A DNA stretch of 64,000 nt from Cryobacterium breve. GTDB lineage: Bacteria; Actinomycetota; Actinomycetes; Actinomycetales; Microbacteriaceae. Positions 38,750 to 47,732 of the stretch are shown one piece after another. The stretch covers positions 33,276-97,275 of the forward strand of contig NZ_SOGJ01000037.1 of the NCBI RefSeq assembly GCF_004402375.1, written 5' to 3'. Numbering within the stretch: position 1 is the first letter of the stretch; every line of letters begins with the position of its first letter. The notes below the pieces were generated by a model. It was given only the letters and a program-made list of their open reading frames with translations, ran no database searches and was not told where the DNA came from. Made by a program: the position numbers and the translations under genes.

Positions 38750-40017
38750 GTTCCGAACCGACGAACGACCGGCGTGAGGAGCCTGCGCCGGCGGCGCACC
38801 CGGACCGCCGACTCAGTCGGCGGCACCTTCTCCTCGGGGGGGCCGCCGCCGGGGTCGGTGCCGCCGGTGCCATCGGTGTCGACCTGGTCGCCAAGGCCGG
38901 GCTTGGCGGTTCCGCGGCGCCCGCGGTTCCAGCGGTTGCACTCGTCAGCGGCACCGAGGTCGTACCTTTCTTCGGCGTGCACCAGGCCGGAGTCGACACC
39001 GAGCCGCAGTCGCGGGCCACATTCGTGGCCCTCAACCTGCTGCCAGGCGTCGACCGGGCGGCGCTCCGCCGGATGATGCGCATCCTGACCGATGACGCGG
39101 CCCGGCTCACCCAGGGCGAGGCTGCCCTGGCCGACTCCGAACCGGAGCTTGCCGTCGTTCCGGCTCGGCTCACGGTGACCTTCGGCTTCGGGCCGGACCT
39201 CGTCACCGTCGCCGGGGGAGCAGCGCCCGGCTGGCTGCGGCCGCTGCCCGCATTCACGATCGACCGGCTCCAGCCGGAGTGGAACGACGGCGACCTGCTG
39301 CTGCAGATCGCCGCCGATGACCCGATGACGGTCGCCCACGCCACCCGGATGCTACTCAAGGACCTGCGCTCTTTCGCGGTGGTGCGTTGGGTGCAATCCG
39401 GTTTCCGTCGTGCCGCCGGTTCGGAGAAGCCTGGTGCCACCATGCGCAATCTGTTCGGTCAGGTGGACGGCACCGCGAACCCCGCCGTCGGCACAGCGGA
39501 CTTCGACGCCCTGGTCTGGGGCCGGGCAGGCAACCCTGGCTGGCTGGCGGGGGGAACCGGCTTCGTGCTGCGTCGGATCAGTATGAACCTGGACAAATGG
39601 GACGGGCTCGACCGGTCGGGCCGTGAGTCCACGATGGGCCGCACCCTGGCCAACGGCGCGCCGCTGACGGGAAAGAGGGAGCGCGACGAGCCCGACTTCG
39701 AGGCGACGACCGCGCTCGGGTTCCCGGTCATCCCCGAGTTCTCCCACCTGAGACGTGCCCGATCCGAGGACCGGAGCCAACGCATCCATCGTCGTGGCTA
39801 CAACTACGACGAGGCACCCTCGGGCACCGGAGTCTCCAATTCCGGACTGCTGTTCGCGTGTTTCCAGACGGATGTCGACGCGCAGTTCGTTCCCATCCAG
39901 ACGCGCCTCGACACCCTGGACCTGCTCAACCAGTGGACGACCCCGATCGGTTCCGCGGTGTTCGCGATTCCCCCGGGCTGCGCGTCCGACGGCTACATCG
40001 GCGACACCCTGTTCTGA
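38746..40017 (+). CDS. Dye-decolorizing (DyP-type) heme peroxidase, Tat exported
   Basis: A 423-residue heme peroxidase. The N-terminus holds a twin-arginine motif (LSRRHLLLGG, R25-R26) and a hydrophobic stretch, so export would be by Tat with heme already bound. The DyP signature GXXDG is G238-Q-V-D-G242, where D241 is the catalytic aspartate. The C-terminal half has the conserved RRGYNYDE and GLLFACFQTD motifs. The GTG start overlaps the PCu(A)C stop. EfeB-like DyPs usually sit with iron-uptake genes; here the neighbours are copper chaperones, resembling the copper-linked DtpA setting of Streptomyces. Confidence 0.92.
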   Translation: MSSEPTNDRREEPAPAAHPDRRLSRRHLLLGGAAAGVGAAGAIGVDLVAKAGLGGSAAPAVPAVALVSGTEVVPFFGVHQAGVDTEPQSRATFVALNLLPGVDRAALRRMMRILTDDAARLTQGEAALADSEPELAVVPARLTVTFGFGPDLVTVAGGAAPGWLRPLPAFTIDRLQPEWNDGDLLLQIAADDPMTVAHATRMLLKDLRSFAVVRWVQSGFRRAAGSEKPGATMRNLFGQVDGTANPAVGTADFDALVWGRAGNPGWLAGGTGFVLRRISMNLDKWDGLDRSGRESTMGRTLANGAPLTGKRERDEPDFEATTALGFPVIPEFSHLRRARSEDRSQRIHRRGYNYDEAPSGTGVSNSGLLFACFQTDVDAQFVPIQTRLDTLDLLNQWTTPIGSAVFAIPPGCASDGYIGDTLF

Positions 40018-40104
40018 CCCGCTGCGGGCCGCCGGCCCCGCCGGGGGCGCAGGTGCGCCCGCGTAGACTGGATCCGTCTCAACCCGCAACGAAAGAGGTC
40101 GCGC

Positions 40105-40704
40105 GTGGCGAACGCCCAGGCTCCACACTCACGTCAATCCCGGTACTGGCTGGTGCCAGTGCTGCGCGCAGCCATCGCCCTCGTGCCCGCAGCGGCGATC
40201 ACCTTCAACGCCGACCATTCGGCGGAGTTCGGCCTCGTAGCGTTCGGTGCTTTCGCGCTGGTCAGCGGACTCACGGTGGGTCTGCTCAGCCGGCGCACGC
40301 TGGCCGACGCGCGGGAGCGATCCCTCTTCCTGGTGCAGGGGGCAGTCGGGATGATTGCCGGCCTTCTTGCGCTGGTCTTCCACGCGGGCGGGCTTGGGTT
40401 CTTCCTCTTTCTGGTCTCGGTCTGGGCAGCGGTGACGGGGTTCCTCGAGCTCTACACCGGCATCCGTGCCCGTCGTCGTGACCCGGCGGACCGCGACTGG
40501 CTGCTCGTCGGGGCCGTGACGGCGTTACTGGCCCTGGTTTTCCTGCTCCTGCCGCCTAATGCGGTGGTATCGGTCGGGCTGTTCGGTGCCTACCTCGTGG
40601 TGCTCGGCGTCTACCTCGCCATCGCCGGGTTCTCTCTCAAGTGGGCTGCGACGGATGCCGCCCGAAACCTCACGACTTCACCCAACGATTCGGACACCCT
40701 GTGA
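40105..40704 (+). CDS. HdeD/DUF308-like membrane protein
   Basis: A 199-residue protein with about six hydrophobic segments arranged as pairs, for example LVPVLRAAIALVPAAAITF, GLVAFGAFALVSGLTVGLL, GMIAGLLALVFHAGG and AVTALLALVFLLLPPNAVVSVG. The pattern fits the HdeD/DUF308 family of small stress-related membrane proteins, whose function is poorly known. It starts with GTG at 40105 and overlaps the next small membrane gene. Confidence 0.7.
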   Translation: MANAQAPHSRQSRYWLVPVLRAAIALVPAAAITFNADHSAEFGLVAFGAFALVSGLTVGLLSRRTLADARERSLFLVQGAVGMIAGLLALVFHAGGLGFFLFLVSVWAAVTGFLELYTGIRARRRDPADRDWLLVGAVTALLALVFLLLPPNAVVSVGLFGAYLVVLGVYLAIAGFSLKWAATDAARNLTTSPNDSDTL

Positions 40705-40958
40705 CCCAGAACACGCCGCGCAAGCCCACCCGCTCCGAGAAGCTCAAGCCGGCTGAACTCGTCGGCTTCTCGGCCGTTATGGCGCTGTTCCTCGGCCTCG
40801 TCGTGCTGATGAGCACGCGGGACGTGGTGCTCTCACTGATCGGCTTCGGCGGCACGTTCATTCTCGTGCTCGTCGTTATCGCGATGCTCGTGCTGAATAT
40901 GAAGCCGAACGCGATCGAGCGCACGGACATCGACGAGCAGAATCACCCGCTGTCCTGA
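40701..40958 (+). CDS. Small two-helix membrane protein, unknown
   Basis: An 85-residue protein with two hydrophobic helices (AELVGFSAVMALFLGLVVLMST and LIGFGGTFILVLVVIAMLVLNM) and polar ends. The GTG at 40701 overlaps the stop of the preceding gene (GTGA), so the two are coexpressed. Similar short proteins are common in Microbacteriaceae but have no known role. Confidence 0.72.
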   Translation: MTQNTPRKPTRSEKLKPAELVGFSAVMALFLGLVVLMSTRDVVLSLIGFGGTFILVLVVIAMLVLNMKPNAIERTDIDEQNHPLS

Positions 40959-40995
40959 CCTGACCTGTCCTGACCTGAGCGCGGAACGCGGGTGC

Positions 40996-41037
40996 TGCGC
41001 CGTTCCGCGCGTGGCACGCCACCCGCGGAACGGCGCA
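40996..41037. terminator. Convergent hairpin between the small membrane gene and purB
   Basis: A perfect 14-bp stem (TGCGCCGTTCCGCG and its complement) with a 14-nt loop. It lies between converging genes; there is no T run on either side. Confidence 0.65.
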
Positions 41038-41054
41038 CCGCCAGCGCGGCCGAA

Positions 41055-42437
41055 CTATGGCAGGTAGTCCAGCAGCGGATCCGCGAGACCCACGTAGCTG
41101 CTGGGCGTCAGCTCGAGTAAACGAGCCTTTGCGGCGTCGCCGATCTCCAGCCCGGTCACGAAGGCCACCAGATCTTCCCGGTTGATGCGCTTGCCGCGAG
41201 TGAGTTCCTTGAGCAGGGCGTAGGGATCCTTGATCGTGGAACGCCCCGCCGACACCTCGGCGCGGATCACGGTCTGGATCGCTTCGCCGAGGATCTCCCA
41301 GTTTGCGTCAAGGTCGCGGGCGAGCATGGCACGGTCGATGTCGATCTCACCGAGACCCCGCGCGATGTTGTCGAGGGCGAGCAGGGAGTGGCCGAAGCCC
41401 ACGCCGATGTTGCGCTGAGTGGTGGAGTCGGTCAGATCCCGCTGCAGGCGCGAGGTGACGAGCGTGGCCGCCAGGGAGTCGAGGATCGCACTGGACAGCT
41501 CGAGGTTGGCCTCCGCGTTCTCGAAACGGATGGGGTTGATCTTGTGCGGCATGGTCGATGAGCCTGTGGCCCCGGCTTGCGGGATCTGGCGGAAGTAGCC
41601 GAGGGAGATGTAGGTCCAGACATCCGTCGCCAGATTATGCAGCACCCGGTTGGCGTGGGAGACCCGCGAGTAGAGCTCGGCCTGCCAGTCATGGGATTCG
41701 ATTTGGGTGGTCAACGGGTTCCAGGTGAGCCCGAGGCCCTCGACGAATGTGCGGGACACAGTGGGCCAGTCCACGGCCGGATCGGCGGCGACGTGCGCGG
41801 CGAACGTGCCGGTGGCGCCGCTGAACTTGCCCAGGTACTCGCTGTCCTCGACCTGGGTGGCCAGGCGCTCGAGCCGGTAGACGAACACCGCGAGTTCCTT
41901 GCCCACCGTAGTGGGCGTCGCCGGTTGGCCGTGCGTGCGGGCCAGCATGGAGTCGGCGCGATATTCGAGGGCCCGCAGGCGCAGAGCGGCGATGACCGCG
42001 CGGAACTTGGGCAGCCAGACCTCGCGAACGGCGTCACTCACGGTCAGCGCGTAGGACAGGTTGTTGATGTCTTCACTGGTGGCGGCGAAATGGGTGAGCT
42101 CGCTGATGTGGTCGAGGCCCAGCGTGGTCAGCCGGCGGCGCACGAGGTACTCGACGGCCTTCACGTCGTGCCGGGTGGTGGCTTCCAGAACGGCGAGTTC
42201 GTCGATTTCGGCCTGGCCGAAGTCGGTGACCAGGGCACGCAGAGCCAGCTTCTGCTCGGTGGCCAGCGGCTCGGATCCGAAGAGGCTGCGATCGGTGAGG
42301 GTGATCAACCACTCCACCTCAACCTGCACGCGGGCCCGGTTGAGGCCGGCCTCAGACAGGTATTCTCCCAATTCGGTGACGGCGGCGCGGTAGCGGCCGT
42401 CGAGTGGGCTGAGGACCTGGGGCGGTAACGGACTCAT
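41055..42437 (-). CDS. purB: Adenylosuccinate lyase
   Basis: A 460-residue enzyme of the fumarase/aspartase superfamily that splits SAICAR and adenylosuccinate in purine synthesis. The superfamily signature GSSTMPHKINPIRFE is present. LDGRYRAAVTELGEYLSE at the N-terminus and TSEDINNLSYAL and ARTHGQPATPTTVGKE are the other conserved stretches. It has full length. The tyrosine-phosphatase gene lies upstream, its stop overlapping the purB ATG, so they are cotranscribed. Confidence 0.96.
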   Translation of the reverse strand: MSPLPPQVLSPLDGRYRAAVTELGEYLSEAGLNRARVQVEVEWLITLTDRSLFGSEPLATEQKLALRALVTDFGQAEIDELAVLEATTRHDVKAVEYLVRRRLTTLGLDHISELTHFAATSEDINNLSYALTVSDAVREVWLPKFRAVIAALRLRALEYRADSMLARTHGQPATPTTVGKELAVFVYRLERLATQVEDSEYLGKFSGATGTFAAHVAADPAVDWPTVSRTFVEGLGLTWNPLTTQIESHDWQAELYSRVSHANRVLHNLATDVWTYISLGYFRQIPQAGATGSSTMPHKINPIRFENAEANLELSSAILDSLAATLVTSRLQRDLTDSTTQRNIGVGFGHSLLALDNIARGLGEIDIDRAMLARDLDANWEILGEAIQTVIRAEVSAGRSTIKDPYALLKELTRGKRINREDLVAFVTGLEIGDAAKARLLELTPSSYVGLADPLLDYLP

Positions 42438-42961
42438 CGGACTCCCTGTCTGATTGCGGGTGCAAGTTGCGCGAACAGCGCTTCATTTGCGCTCTCAATC
42501 ATGCCAAGAACAGTGTCAAAAAAAGCATCGTCCGAATAGTAGGGGTCAGGAACGTCCATCAGGGCGGCCTGGGCCGGGTCGAAACTGAGCAGCAGGCGCA
42601 CCTTGCTGCGGTCCCGATCGGTCGTTGCCCAGTTGCGCAGGATGCGCTCCTGCGCTCGGTCGAGCACCACGACAAGGTCAAGATCGGCGAACCAGTCCGG
42701 GTCGAACTGGCGGGCCCGGTGGTGGCTGCCGTCGTAGCCGCGGGCGCCGAGGGCGGAGATCGTGCGTACGTCGGCCTGCTCCCCGACATGCCAATCGCCC
42801 GTGCCGGCGGAGCTCGTCGTGATCAGCCGGCCCAGGCCCGACCGGGTGATCAGGTCGCGCAGCATCACCTCGGCCATCGGAGAACGGCAGATGTTGCCGG
42901 TACAGACGAAAATAATGCGGAACGGTGTCGATTCATCGGGAGTGATCGACATTAAGTCCAT
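42434..42961 (-). CDS. Low-molecular-weight protein tyrosine phosphatase
   Basis: A 175-residue phosphatase with the P-loop C20-TGNICRS27 in IIFVCTGNICRSPMAEV and the general-acid loop VPDPYYSDDAFF near the end. It dephosphorylates phosphotyrosine in Actinobacteria, sometimes acting on host or envelope proteins; the target is unknown. I placed the start at the ATG 42961 (MDLMSITPDES); the upstream frame to 43132 is not protein-like. It is translationally coupled to purB. Confidence 0.9.
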   Translation of the reverse strand: MDLMSITPDESTPFRIIFVCTGNICRSPMAEVMLRDLITRSGLGRLITTSSAGTGDWHVGEQADVRTISALGARGYDGSHHRARQFDPDWFADLDLVVVLDRAQERILRNWATTDRDRSKVRLLLSFDPAQAALMDVPDPYYSDDAFFDTVLGMIESANEALFAQLAPAIRQGVR

Positions 42962-43110
42962 GCCCCCATTGTGTGGTATCGCGCGCCCCTCCACAGTCGG
43001 TGGGCGAACGCACATTTCATGAACACGCGGATTCGGCCCGGCGCGGCCGGCCCGGGGTGGCACGCTCGCAGTGCGCGAACCGTGGCGGCGGCGGCGCAGG
43101 AAGGGCAAGC

Positions 43111-43464
43111 ATGGGCGCCCCGGGAGACACATTCCTCTCCGACTATGCGGTGGAAGCGCGACTCGGTGAGCTCCGCCAGCGACGGATGCTGCTGCGCGAG
43201 CTCCGAGATGACGTCGCCTTGGCCGCGGCCCGGCTCACGGCCGGCGACCTGACCGGGTCGTGGCGCTCGCCGGCGCAGCAGGGCTACGACGCCCAGCGCG
43301 GCGACCTCGCCGGCGACCTGCGTCGTGCCGTCGGTCTCATCGAAGAAGCCCTCGTCGCCGTGGTGACCTCCATCGACGAGATTCGGGCCGCCCGGAACGC
43401 GGCGGCCGCCTCGATCCCTGCGTCGGTGTCCGTTCCGGCCCCCGTCTCGGTGCTTTCGCGATGA
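43111..43464 (+). CDS. WXG100-like small helical protein (candidate type VII partner)
   Basis: A 117-residue protein predicted as two long helices joined by a turn at GSWRSPAQQGYD (W51), the layout of WXG100/ESX proteins, though the motif reads W-R-S rather than W-x-G. Helix one covers about 12-46 (VEARLGELRQRRMLLREL), helix two about 59-100. The C-terminus is Ala/Ser/Val/Pro-rich. GGAAGGG precedes the ATG by 5 nt. It overlaps the following lipase-like gene by 4 bp. No annotated family is certain; the type VII idea is inference from fold and context. Confidence 0.65.
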   Translation: MGAPGDTFLSDYAVEARLGELRQRRMLLRELRDDVALAAARLTAGDLTGSWRSPAQQGYDAQRGDLAGDLRRAVGLIEEALVAVVTSIDEIRAARNAAAASIPASVSVPAPVSVLSR

Positions 43465-45023
43465 CGGGGGAGCGGCGTGGCGGCCCGGGGGACACCCTGA
43501 TCGTGTCCGGCGGCGGCATCACGCTCGTGGCCACCGACACGCTGCTGACGGAGGCCGCCCGGCTGCGGGTGCTGCAGGCAGAGGCGGAGGACTGGCTGGA
43601 TCGGCTGGCCCGTATCCAGTCGCTGGACTCCGACCCGGCAACAGGGCCGGCCTGGGGAGCCGAACCCGCCGCGGGGGCGAGCGTGTACGCGACCCGGCAC
43701 GCGCTGAGCACCGTTCTGGAGCGCAGCGGCACCCTCGCCGATGCCTTGCTCGCGGCGGCGGAGGGCTACGGCCGGGCCGACCGGATGGTCGGTTGGGGCA
43801 CCCGCTTGTCCGGGGCCTGGCTGGGCTCCACGATGGGGCTGCTGGCACCCATCCTGGCGCTGGCGGCGGTGCCCGCATTGACGGCTGGGGCGGTGGGGCT
43901 GCTGCTCGGACTGCTGGTGACTGGAACCCGTATCCAGGATCCGGCCGCGATGACCGCAGCCTGGCTTCAGGTGCATCCTCGGGCCCTGACCAATCCCTTC
44001 CTGGTCGCGGCGGTCCGGGTGCTCGTCTCCTCGGTCGACGATGCCGCCGCGGGTCGTGCCGGGGTGCCGTTCCCGGTGTCGCTCGCCCTCGGCGACCAAG
44101 GGGCCGGCGTCTTCGGCGTGACGACCACCGCGGGAGTCGTGGTGGTGCTCGCGCGATCGCTTGGGCTGCTTCGGGAGACGCCCGTCGCGGTGGAGCGGCT
44201 CGATTCGCCGACGCGCCCTCTCGGCCCGCCTCACCCGCAGGCGGCGCCCGGCCCACCCGTGCCGGGTGCCGCGGCGCCCGGCGCGGGTGCCCATACCCGA
44301 CCGGTGGCCCCGCCGACCGGATTCGGCGACCTGGCTGCCCGCATTCCCTCGGTGTCGGCGAACGCTGCCCAGGTGCGGATCGAGCACTACGGCGGCACGG
44401 ATGACGCATCCTGGATCGTCTACATCGGCGGCACAGCCGCGTGGAGCCCGGTCACCGGTGAACAGCCGTGGGACCTCACCTCCAACCTGGCCGCCGTCGC
44501 CGACCAGGGCGCCGGCTCCTACCGTGCGGTCGTGCAGGCCCTGCATGAGGCGGGAGTGGCCCCGGGCGACCCGGTGGTGACGGTGGGGCACTCCCAGGGT
44601 GGGCTGGTGGCGGCCGAGCTGGCGGCATCCGATGAGTTCAACACCGTGATGGTCGCAACCTTCGGAGCTCCAGGCGGCCAGGTGACGCTGCCAACCGAGG
44701 TATCAGCCGTCACGGTCGAGCACTCCGACGACCTGATCCCCGCCGTGGGCGGGGCGGCGAGTGCCGTCGATGGGCGCCTGATCGTGCGCCGCGAGGCGTT
44801 CCTCGATCGGATACCGCCGCCGGACCAGGTGCTTCCGGCGCACGCTCTCACGGAATACCGGGACACCGGTTATTTGATGGACGGCTCCGAAGAGCCGCGG
44901 TTGCGACAATTCAGGGACACCCTGAAGGGCGTCACCGGCACGGACGCCGGTGCCGCGTCCCGCTGGCGGGGCATCCGTCTGCTCGGCGGCTCCGCTGGCG
45001 GCGCTCTTACGAACGGGGGCTGA
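43461..45023 (+). CDS. Alpha/beta hydrolase (lipase-like) with N-terminal helical hairpin
   Basis: A 520-residue protein. Residues 20-110 are helical and contain a YxxxD motif, Y103-G-R-A-D107, like the secretion signal of ESX proteins (CFP-10 has YSRAD). A hydrophobic, Gly/Ala-rich segment follows (about 118-155), then a Pro/Ala linker (250-285). The C-terminal half is an alpha/beta hydrolase with GHSQGG, catalytic S378, plus D423/D424 (EHSDDLIP) and H461 (PAHALTEY) as likely triad partners. Substrate unknown. It overlaps the WXG100-like gene by 4 bp and the convergent holin-like gene by 17 bp. Confidence 0.75.
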   Translation: MTGERRGGPGDTLIVSGGGITLVATDTLLTEAARLRVLQAEAEDWLDRLARIQSLDSDPATGPAWGAEPAAGASVYATRHALSTVLERSGTLADALLAAAEGYGRADRMVGWGTRLSGAWLGSTMGLLAPILALAAVPALTAGAVGLLLGLLVTGTRIQDPAAMTAAWLQVHPRALTNPFLVAAVRVLVSSVDDAAAGRAGVPFPVSLALGDQGAGVFGVTTTAGVVVVLARSLGLLRETPVAVERLDSPTRPLGPPHPQAAPGPPVPGAAAPGAGAHTRPVAPPTGFGDLAARIPSVSANAAQVRIEHYGGTDDASWIVYIGGTAAWSPVTGEQPWDLTSNLAAVADQGAGSYRAVVQALHEAGVAPGDPVVTVGHSQGGLVAAELAASDEFNTVMVATFGAPGGQVTLPTEVSAVTVEHSDDLIPAVGGAASAVDGRLIVRREAFLDRIPPPDQVLPAHALTEYRDTGYLMDGSEEPRLRQFRDTLKGVTGTDAGAASRWRGIRLLGGSAGGALTNGG

Positions 45024-45399
45024 CCGGTCGGATCAGCACACCGAGAATCCAGCTGAGGATGCCCAGAACCAGGGCGCCAAGCACGCCCCACCAGAAGTCG
45101 TCGACCACGAGCCCGAAGCCCATCAGGTCGGAGAACCAGGCCACGATCATCAGTAAGAAACCGTTCACGATCAAGGAGATCAGGCCAAGGGTGAGGATGT
45201 AGACCGGGAACGCGACCACGCGCACGAACCCGCCCACCACGCTGTTCACGAAGCCGAAGACCAAGGCGACCAGGAGATAGGTGACCACGAGCTGGACCGT
45301 GCCCTCCGCGTAGGGCTGCACACGAACCCCGGTGACGAGCAGGGTCGTGAGCCATAGGGCGAACGAGTTGAGGATCAGTTTGATCAGAAATCTGGCCAT
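45007..45399 (-). CDS. Phage-holin-4-like (YvlD family) membrane protein
   Basis: A 130-residue protein with four hydrophobic segments, matching the Phage_holin_4_2/YvlD family. Conserved features are FGFVNSVVGGFVRVVAFP and LGLISLIVNGFLLMIVAW. Despite the family name it is a general bacterial membrane protein, often in envelope-stress settings, and no phage genes are nearby. The ATG is at 45399. Its last 17 bp overlap the end of the convergent lipase-like gene. Confidence 0.85.
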   Translation of the reverse strand: MARFLIKLILNSFALWLTTLLVTGVRVQPYAEGTVQLVVTYLLVALVFGFVNSVVGGFVRVVAFPVYILTLGLISLIVNGFLLMIVAWFSDLMGFGLVVDDFWWGVLGALVLGILSWILGVLIRPVSPRS

Positions 45400-45496
45400 G
45401 CCACAACTATGGCATCGGGGGCGCCCGACCGCACCGACGCGCCCCCCAGGCCTGGCTATGCGGCCACGTGAATATGCCGCGGCGTAGACTCACCGG

Positions 45497-46600
45497 GTGA
45501 GCCCATCAGACCCGACTTCGGTCCGCCTGCGCCCTGAGATTGTCGCTTTGCCGGCCTATCGGCAGGGACAAGCTGCCGCCGCCAGCGCGTTCAAGCTCTC
45601 GAGCAACGAGAACCCCTTCGACCCGCTGCCCGGTGTCATCGCCGCAGTGAACGCCGAAACCGCCTACAACCGCTATCCGGATGCCTCGGCTCTGGCCCTG
45701 CGTGAACGATTGGCCACGAGGTTCGGCCTGAGCGTCGACGAGGTGCACATCGGTGCCGGTTCCGTGGCCCTCCTGGCCCAGCTCATCCTCGCCGCCGCCG
45801 GTCCGGGGGATGAGGTGCTCTATTCCTGGCGCTCCTTCGAGGCCTACCCGGGTCTGGTCACCGTTGCCGGCGCGACGAGCGTGCAGGTGCCGAATCGGCC
45901 GGACCACGGCCACGACCTGCCAGAGATGGCCACCCGCATCACGCCGCAAACCCGTGTCGTCATCATCTGCAGTCCGAACAACCCCACCGGCACCATTGTC
46001 ACGGCGGACGAGTTCGAATCCTTCATGGCCGTCGTTCCGTCCGATCTTCTCGTCATCCTCGACGAGGCCTACTGCGAGTTCGTCACCGACCCCGAAGCGG
46101 TCAACGGCCTTCCGCTGCTGGGCCGGTTCCCGAACCTGGTTGTGCTGCGCACCTTCTCCAAGGCCTACGGCCTGGCCGGCCTCCGCGTCGGTTACGCCAT
46201 CGGCCCGGTCGCCGTGCTGAACGCGGCCCGGTCCACCGCGATCCCGCTCTCGGTCACCGGTGTGGCCAGCGCGGCCGCGCTCGCGTCGCTCGACGCTGCC
46301 GACCAGCTACTGCGCCGAGTGCGTGCCCTGACCGAACGACGCGACCGGGTCCGGCGCCTGCTGGGTGAGCAGGGGTGGAATATCCCGGCACCCCAAGGCA
46401 ACTTCATCTGGCTGCCCACGGGCGAGGAGACCACCGACATCGCCGACGTTCTGTCGGCCGTGGGCCTTATTGTTCGCCCATTTCCCGAGGGAATCCGAAT
46501 CTCGATCGGCGAGGAAGAATCTGTGGACAAGCTCCTTGGCATCTGCGCTGACATTGTTGATGATCTACCAACGGGGCACCTCGCCCGGAAGTTAGGTTAG
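45497..46600 (+). CDS. Histidinol-phosphate/aromatic aminotransferase family protein
   Basis: A 367-residue PLP enzyme. It begins [17 protein letters not shown] and has the HisC-type [15 protein letters not shown]. The PLP lysine is K222 in [17 protein letters not shown], and [10 protein letters not shown] and [14 protein letters not shown] are also present. It could be histidinol-phosphate aminotransferase or an aromatic aminotransferase; isolated copies away from other his genes, as here, are often called PAT. GTG start. It ends 4 nt before the E1 alpha gene, so it may be cotranscribed with the 2-oxoacid dehydrogenase and supply oxoacids to it. Confidence 0.87.
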   Translation: MSPSDPTSVRLRPEIVALPAYRQGQAAAASAFKLSSNENPFDPLPGVIAAVNAETAYNRYPDASALALRERLATRFGLSVDEVHIGAGSVALLAQLILAAAGPGDEVLYSWRSFEAYPGLVTVAGATSVQVPNRPDHGHDLPEMATRITPQTRVVIICSPNNPTGTIVTADEFESFMAVVPSDLLVILDEAYCEFVTDPEAVNGLPLLGRFPNLVVLRTFSKAYGLAGLRVGYAIGPVAVLNAARSTAIPLSVTGVASAAALASLDAADQLLRRVRALTERRDRVRRLLGEQGWNIPAPQGNFIWLPTGEETTDIADVLSAVGLIVRPFPEGIRISIGEEESVDKLLGICADIVDDLPTGHLARKLG

Positions 46601-46604
46601 AACG

Positions 46605-47732
46605 GTGCCAGCGATCCCCACTGCCTCTCCCACGGTGCGACTGCTGTCCCCGGAGGGTGTTTTCGCCCCGAGTGAGTCGGCGGCCGAATTCCTGCCGTAC
46701 CTCGATCGGCTGACCGAAGCCGACTACCGGCGGTTCTACCGCGACATGGTGGTGGTGCGTCGTTTCGACACCGAGGCTGCGAACCTCCAGCGGCAGGGCC
46801 AGCTGGCCCTGTGGGTACCGAGTCACGGCCAGGAGGCCGCACAGGTCGGTTCCGCCTACGCCACCCGGCCGCAGGATCACGTCTTCCCGTCCTACCGGGA
46901 GCACGTCGTCGGCATGATCCGTGGCCTCGACCCGGTCGATATCCTGCGGATGCTGCGCGGAGTCACCCTCGGTGGTTGGACCCCCGAAGACCACGGCAAC
47001 TTCCACCTCTACACTCTGGTGCTGGCCTCGCAGACGTTGCACGCCACGGGGTATGCGATGGGCATGCAGCTCGACGGCGCGACCGCGACCGGCAATCCAG
47101 AGACCGACCAGGCCGTCATCGTCTACTACGGCGACGGAGCCTCGTCGCAGGGTGACGCCAACGAGGCGCTCGTTTTCGCCGCCAGTTACCAGACGCCGCA
47201 GGTCTTCTTCCTGCAGAACAACCACTGGGCCATCTCGGTACCCGTGACCCGGCAGTCCCGCACTCCGCTGTACCTGCGCGCCGGCGGGTTCGGCATGCCC
47301 GGCACCCAGATCGACGGCAACGATGTCCTCGCCAGCTACGCGGTGACGGCCAAGCACCTCGACGACGCGCGCGCCGGCCACGGTCCGGCCCTGATCGAGG
47401 CCCTGACCTACCGCGTCGGCGCCCACACCACGGCCGACGACCCCACCAAGTACCGCGACCCCGAGCAGTTGGCCTACTGGGTCGCTCGCGACCCGATCGT
47501 GCGCTTCCGCAGCTACCTGCAGGGACTGGGCGTCGAGCAGGAGTTCCTCGACGCCGTCGACGTAGAGGCCGACGACTACGCGGCGGATGTGCGCCGGCGC
47601 GCCCTCGACATCCACTCGCCCGACAGGACGGTCATCTTCGATAACGTCTACGCAGAACCGCACCCCCTGATCCAGGAACAGCAGGCCTGGCTCGACGGCT
47701 ACGAGGCATCCTTCGAAGGAGGCGACGCGTGA
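46605..47732 (+). CDS. 2-oxoacid dehydrogenase E1 component, alpha subunit
   Basis: A 375-residue TPP-dependent E1 alpha of the branched-chain 2-oxoacid or pyruvate dehydrogenase type. The TPP motif starts at G176-D-G178 (YYGDGASSQGDANEAL) and ends with the LQNNHWAIS part. The phosphorylation-loop-like region has YRVGAHTTADDPTKYR. Together with E1 beta and E2 it oxidatively decarboxylates 2-oxoacids, probably branched-chain ones. GTG start 4 nt after the aminotransferase stop; E1 beta overlaps its end. Confidence 0.92.
   Translation: MPAIPTASPTVRLLSPEGVFAPSESAAEFLPYLDRLTEADYRRFYRDMVVVRRFDTEAANLQRQGQLALWVPSHGQEAAQVGSAYATRPQDHVFPSYREHVVGMIRGLDPVDILRMLRGVTLGGWTPEDHGNFHLYTLVLASQTLHATGYAMGMQLDGATATGNPETDQAVIVYYGDGASSQGDANEALVFAASYQTPQVFFLQNNHWAISVPVTRQSRTPLYLRAGGFGMPGTQIDGNDVLASYAVTAKHLDDARAGHGPALIEALTYRVGAHTTADDPTKYRDPEQLAYWVARDPIVRFRSYLQGLGVEQEFLDAVDVEADDYAADVRRRALDIHSPDRTVIFDNVYAEPHPLIQEQQAWLDGYEASFEGGDA

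Noticed and set aside
45007..45399. Prophage remnant suggested by the phage-holin family name
   Set aside because: The family is a general bacterial membrane protein and no phage genes are nearby.
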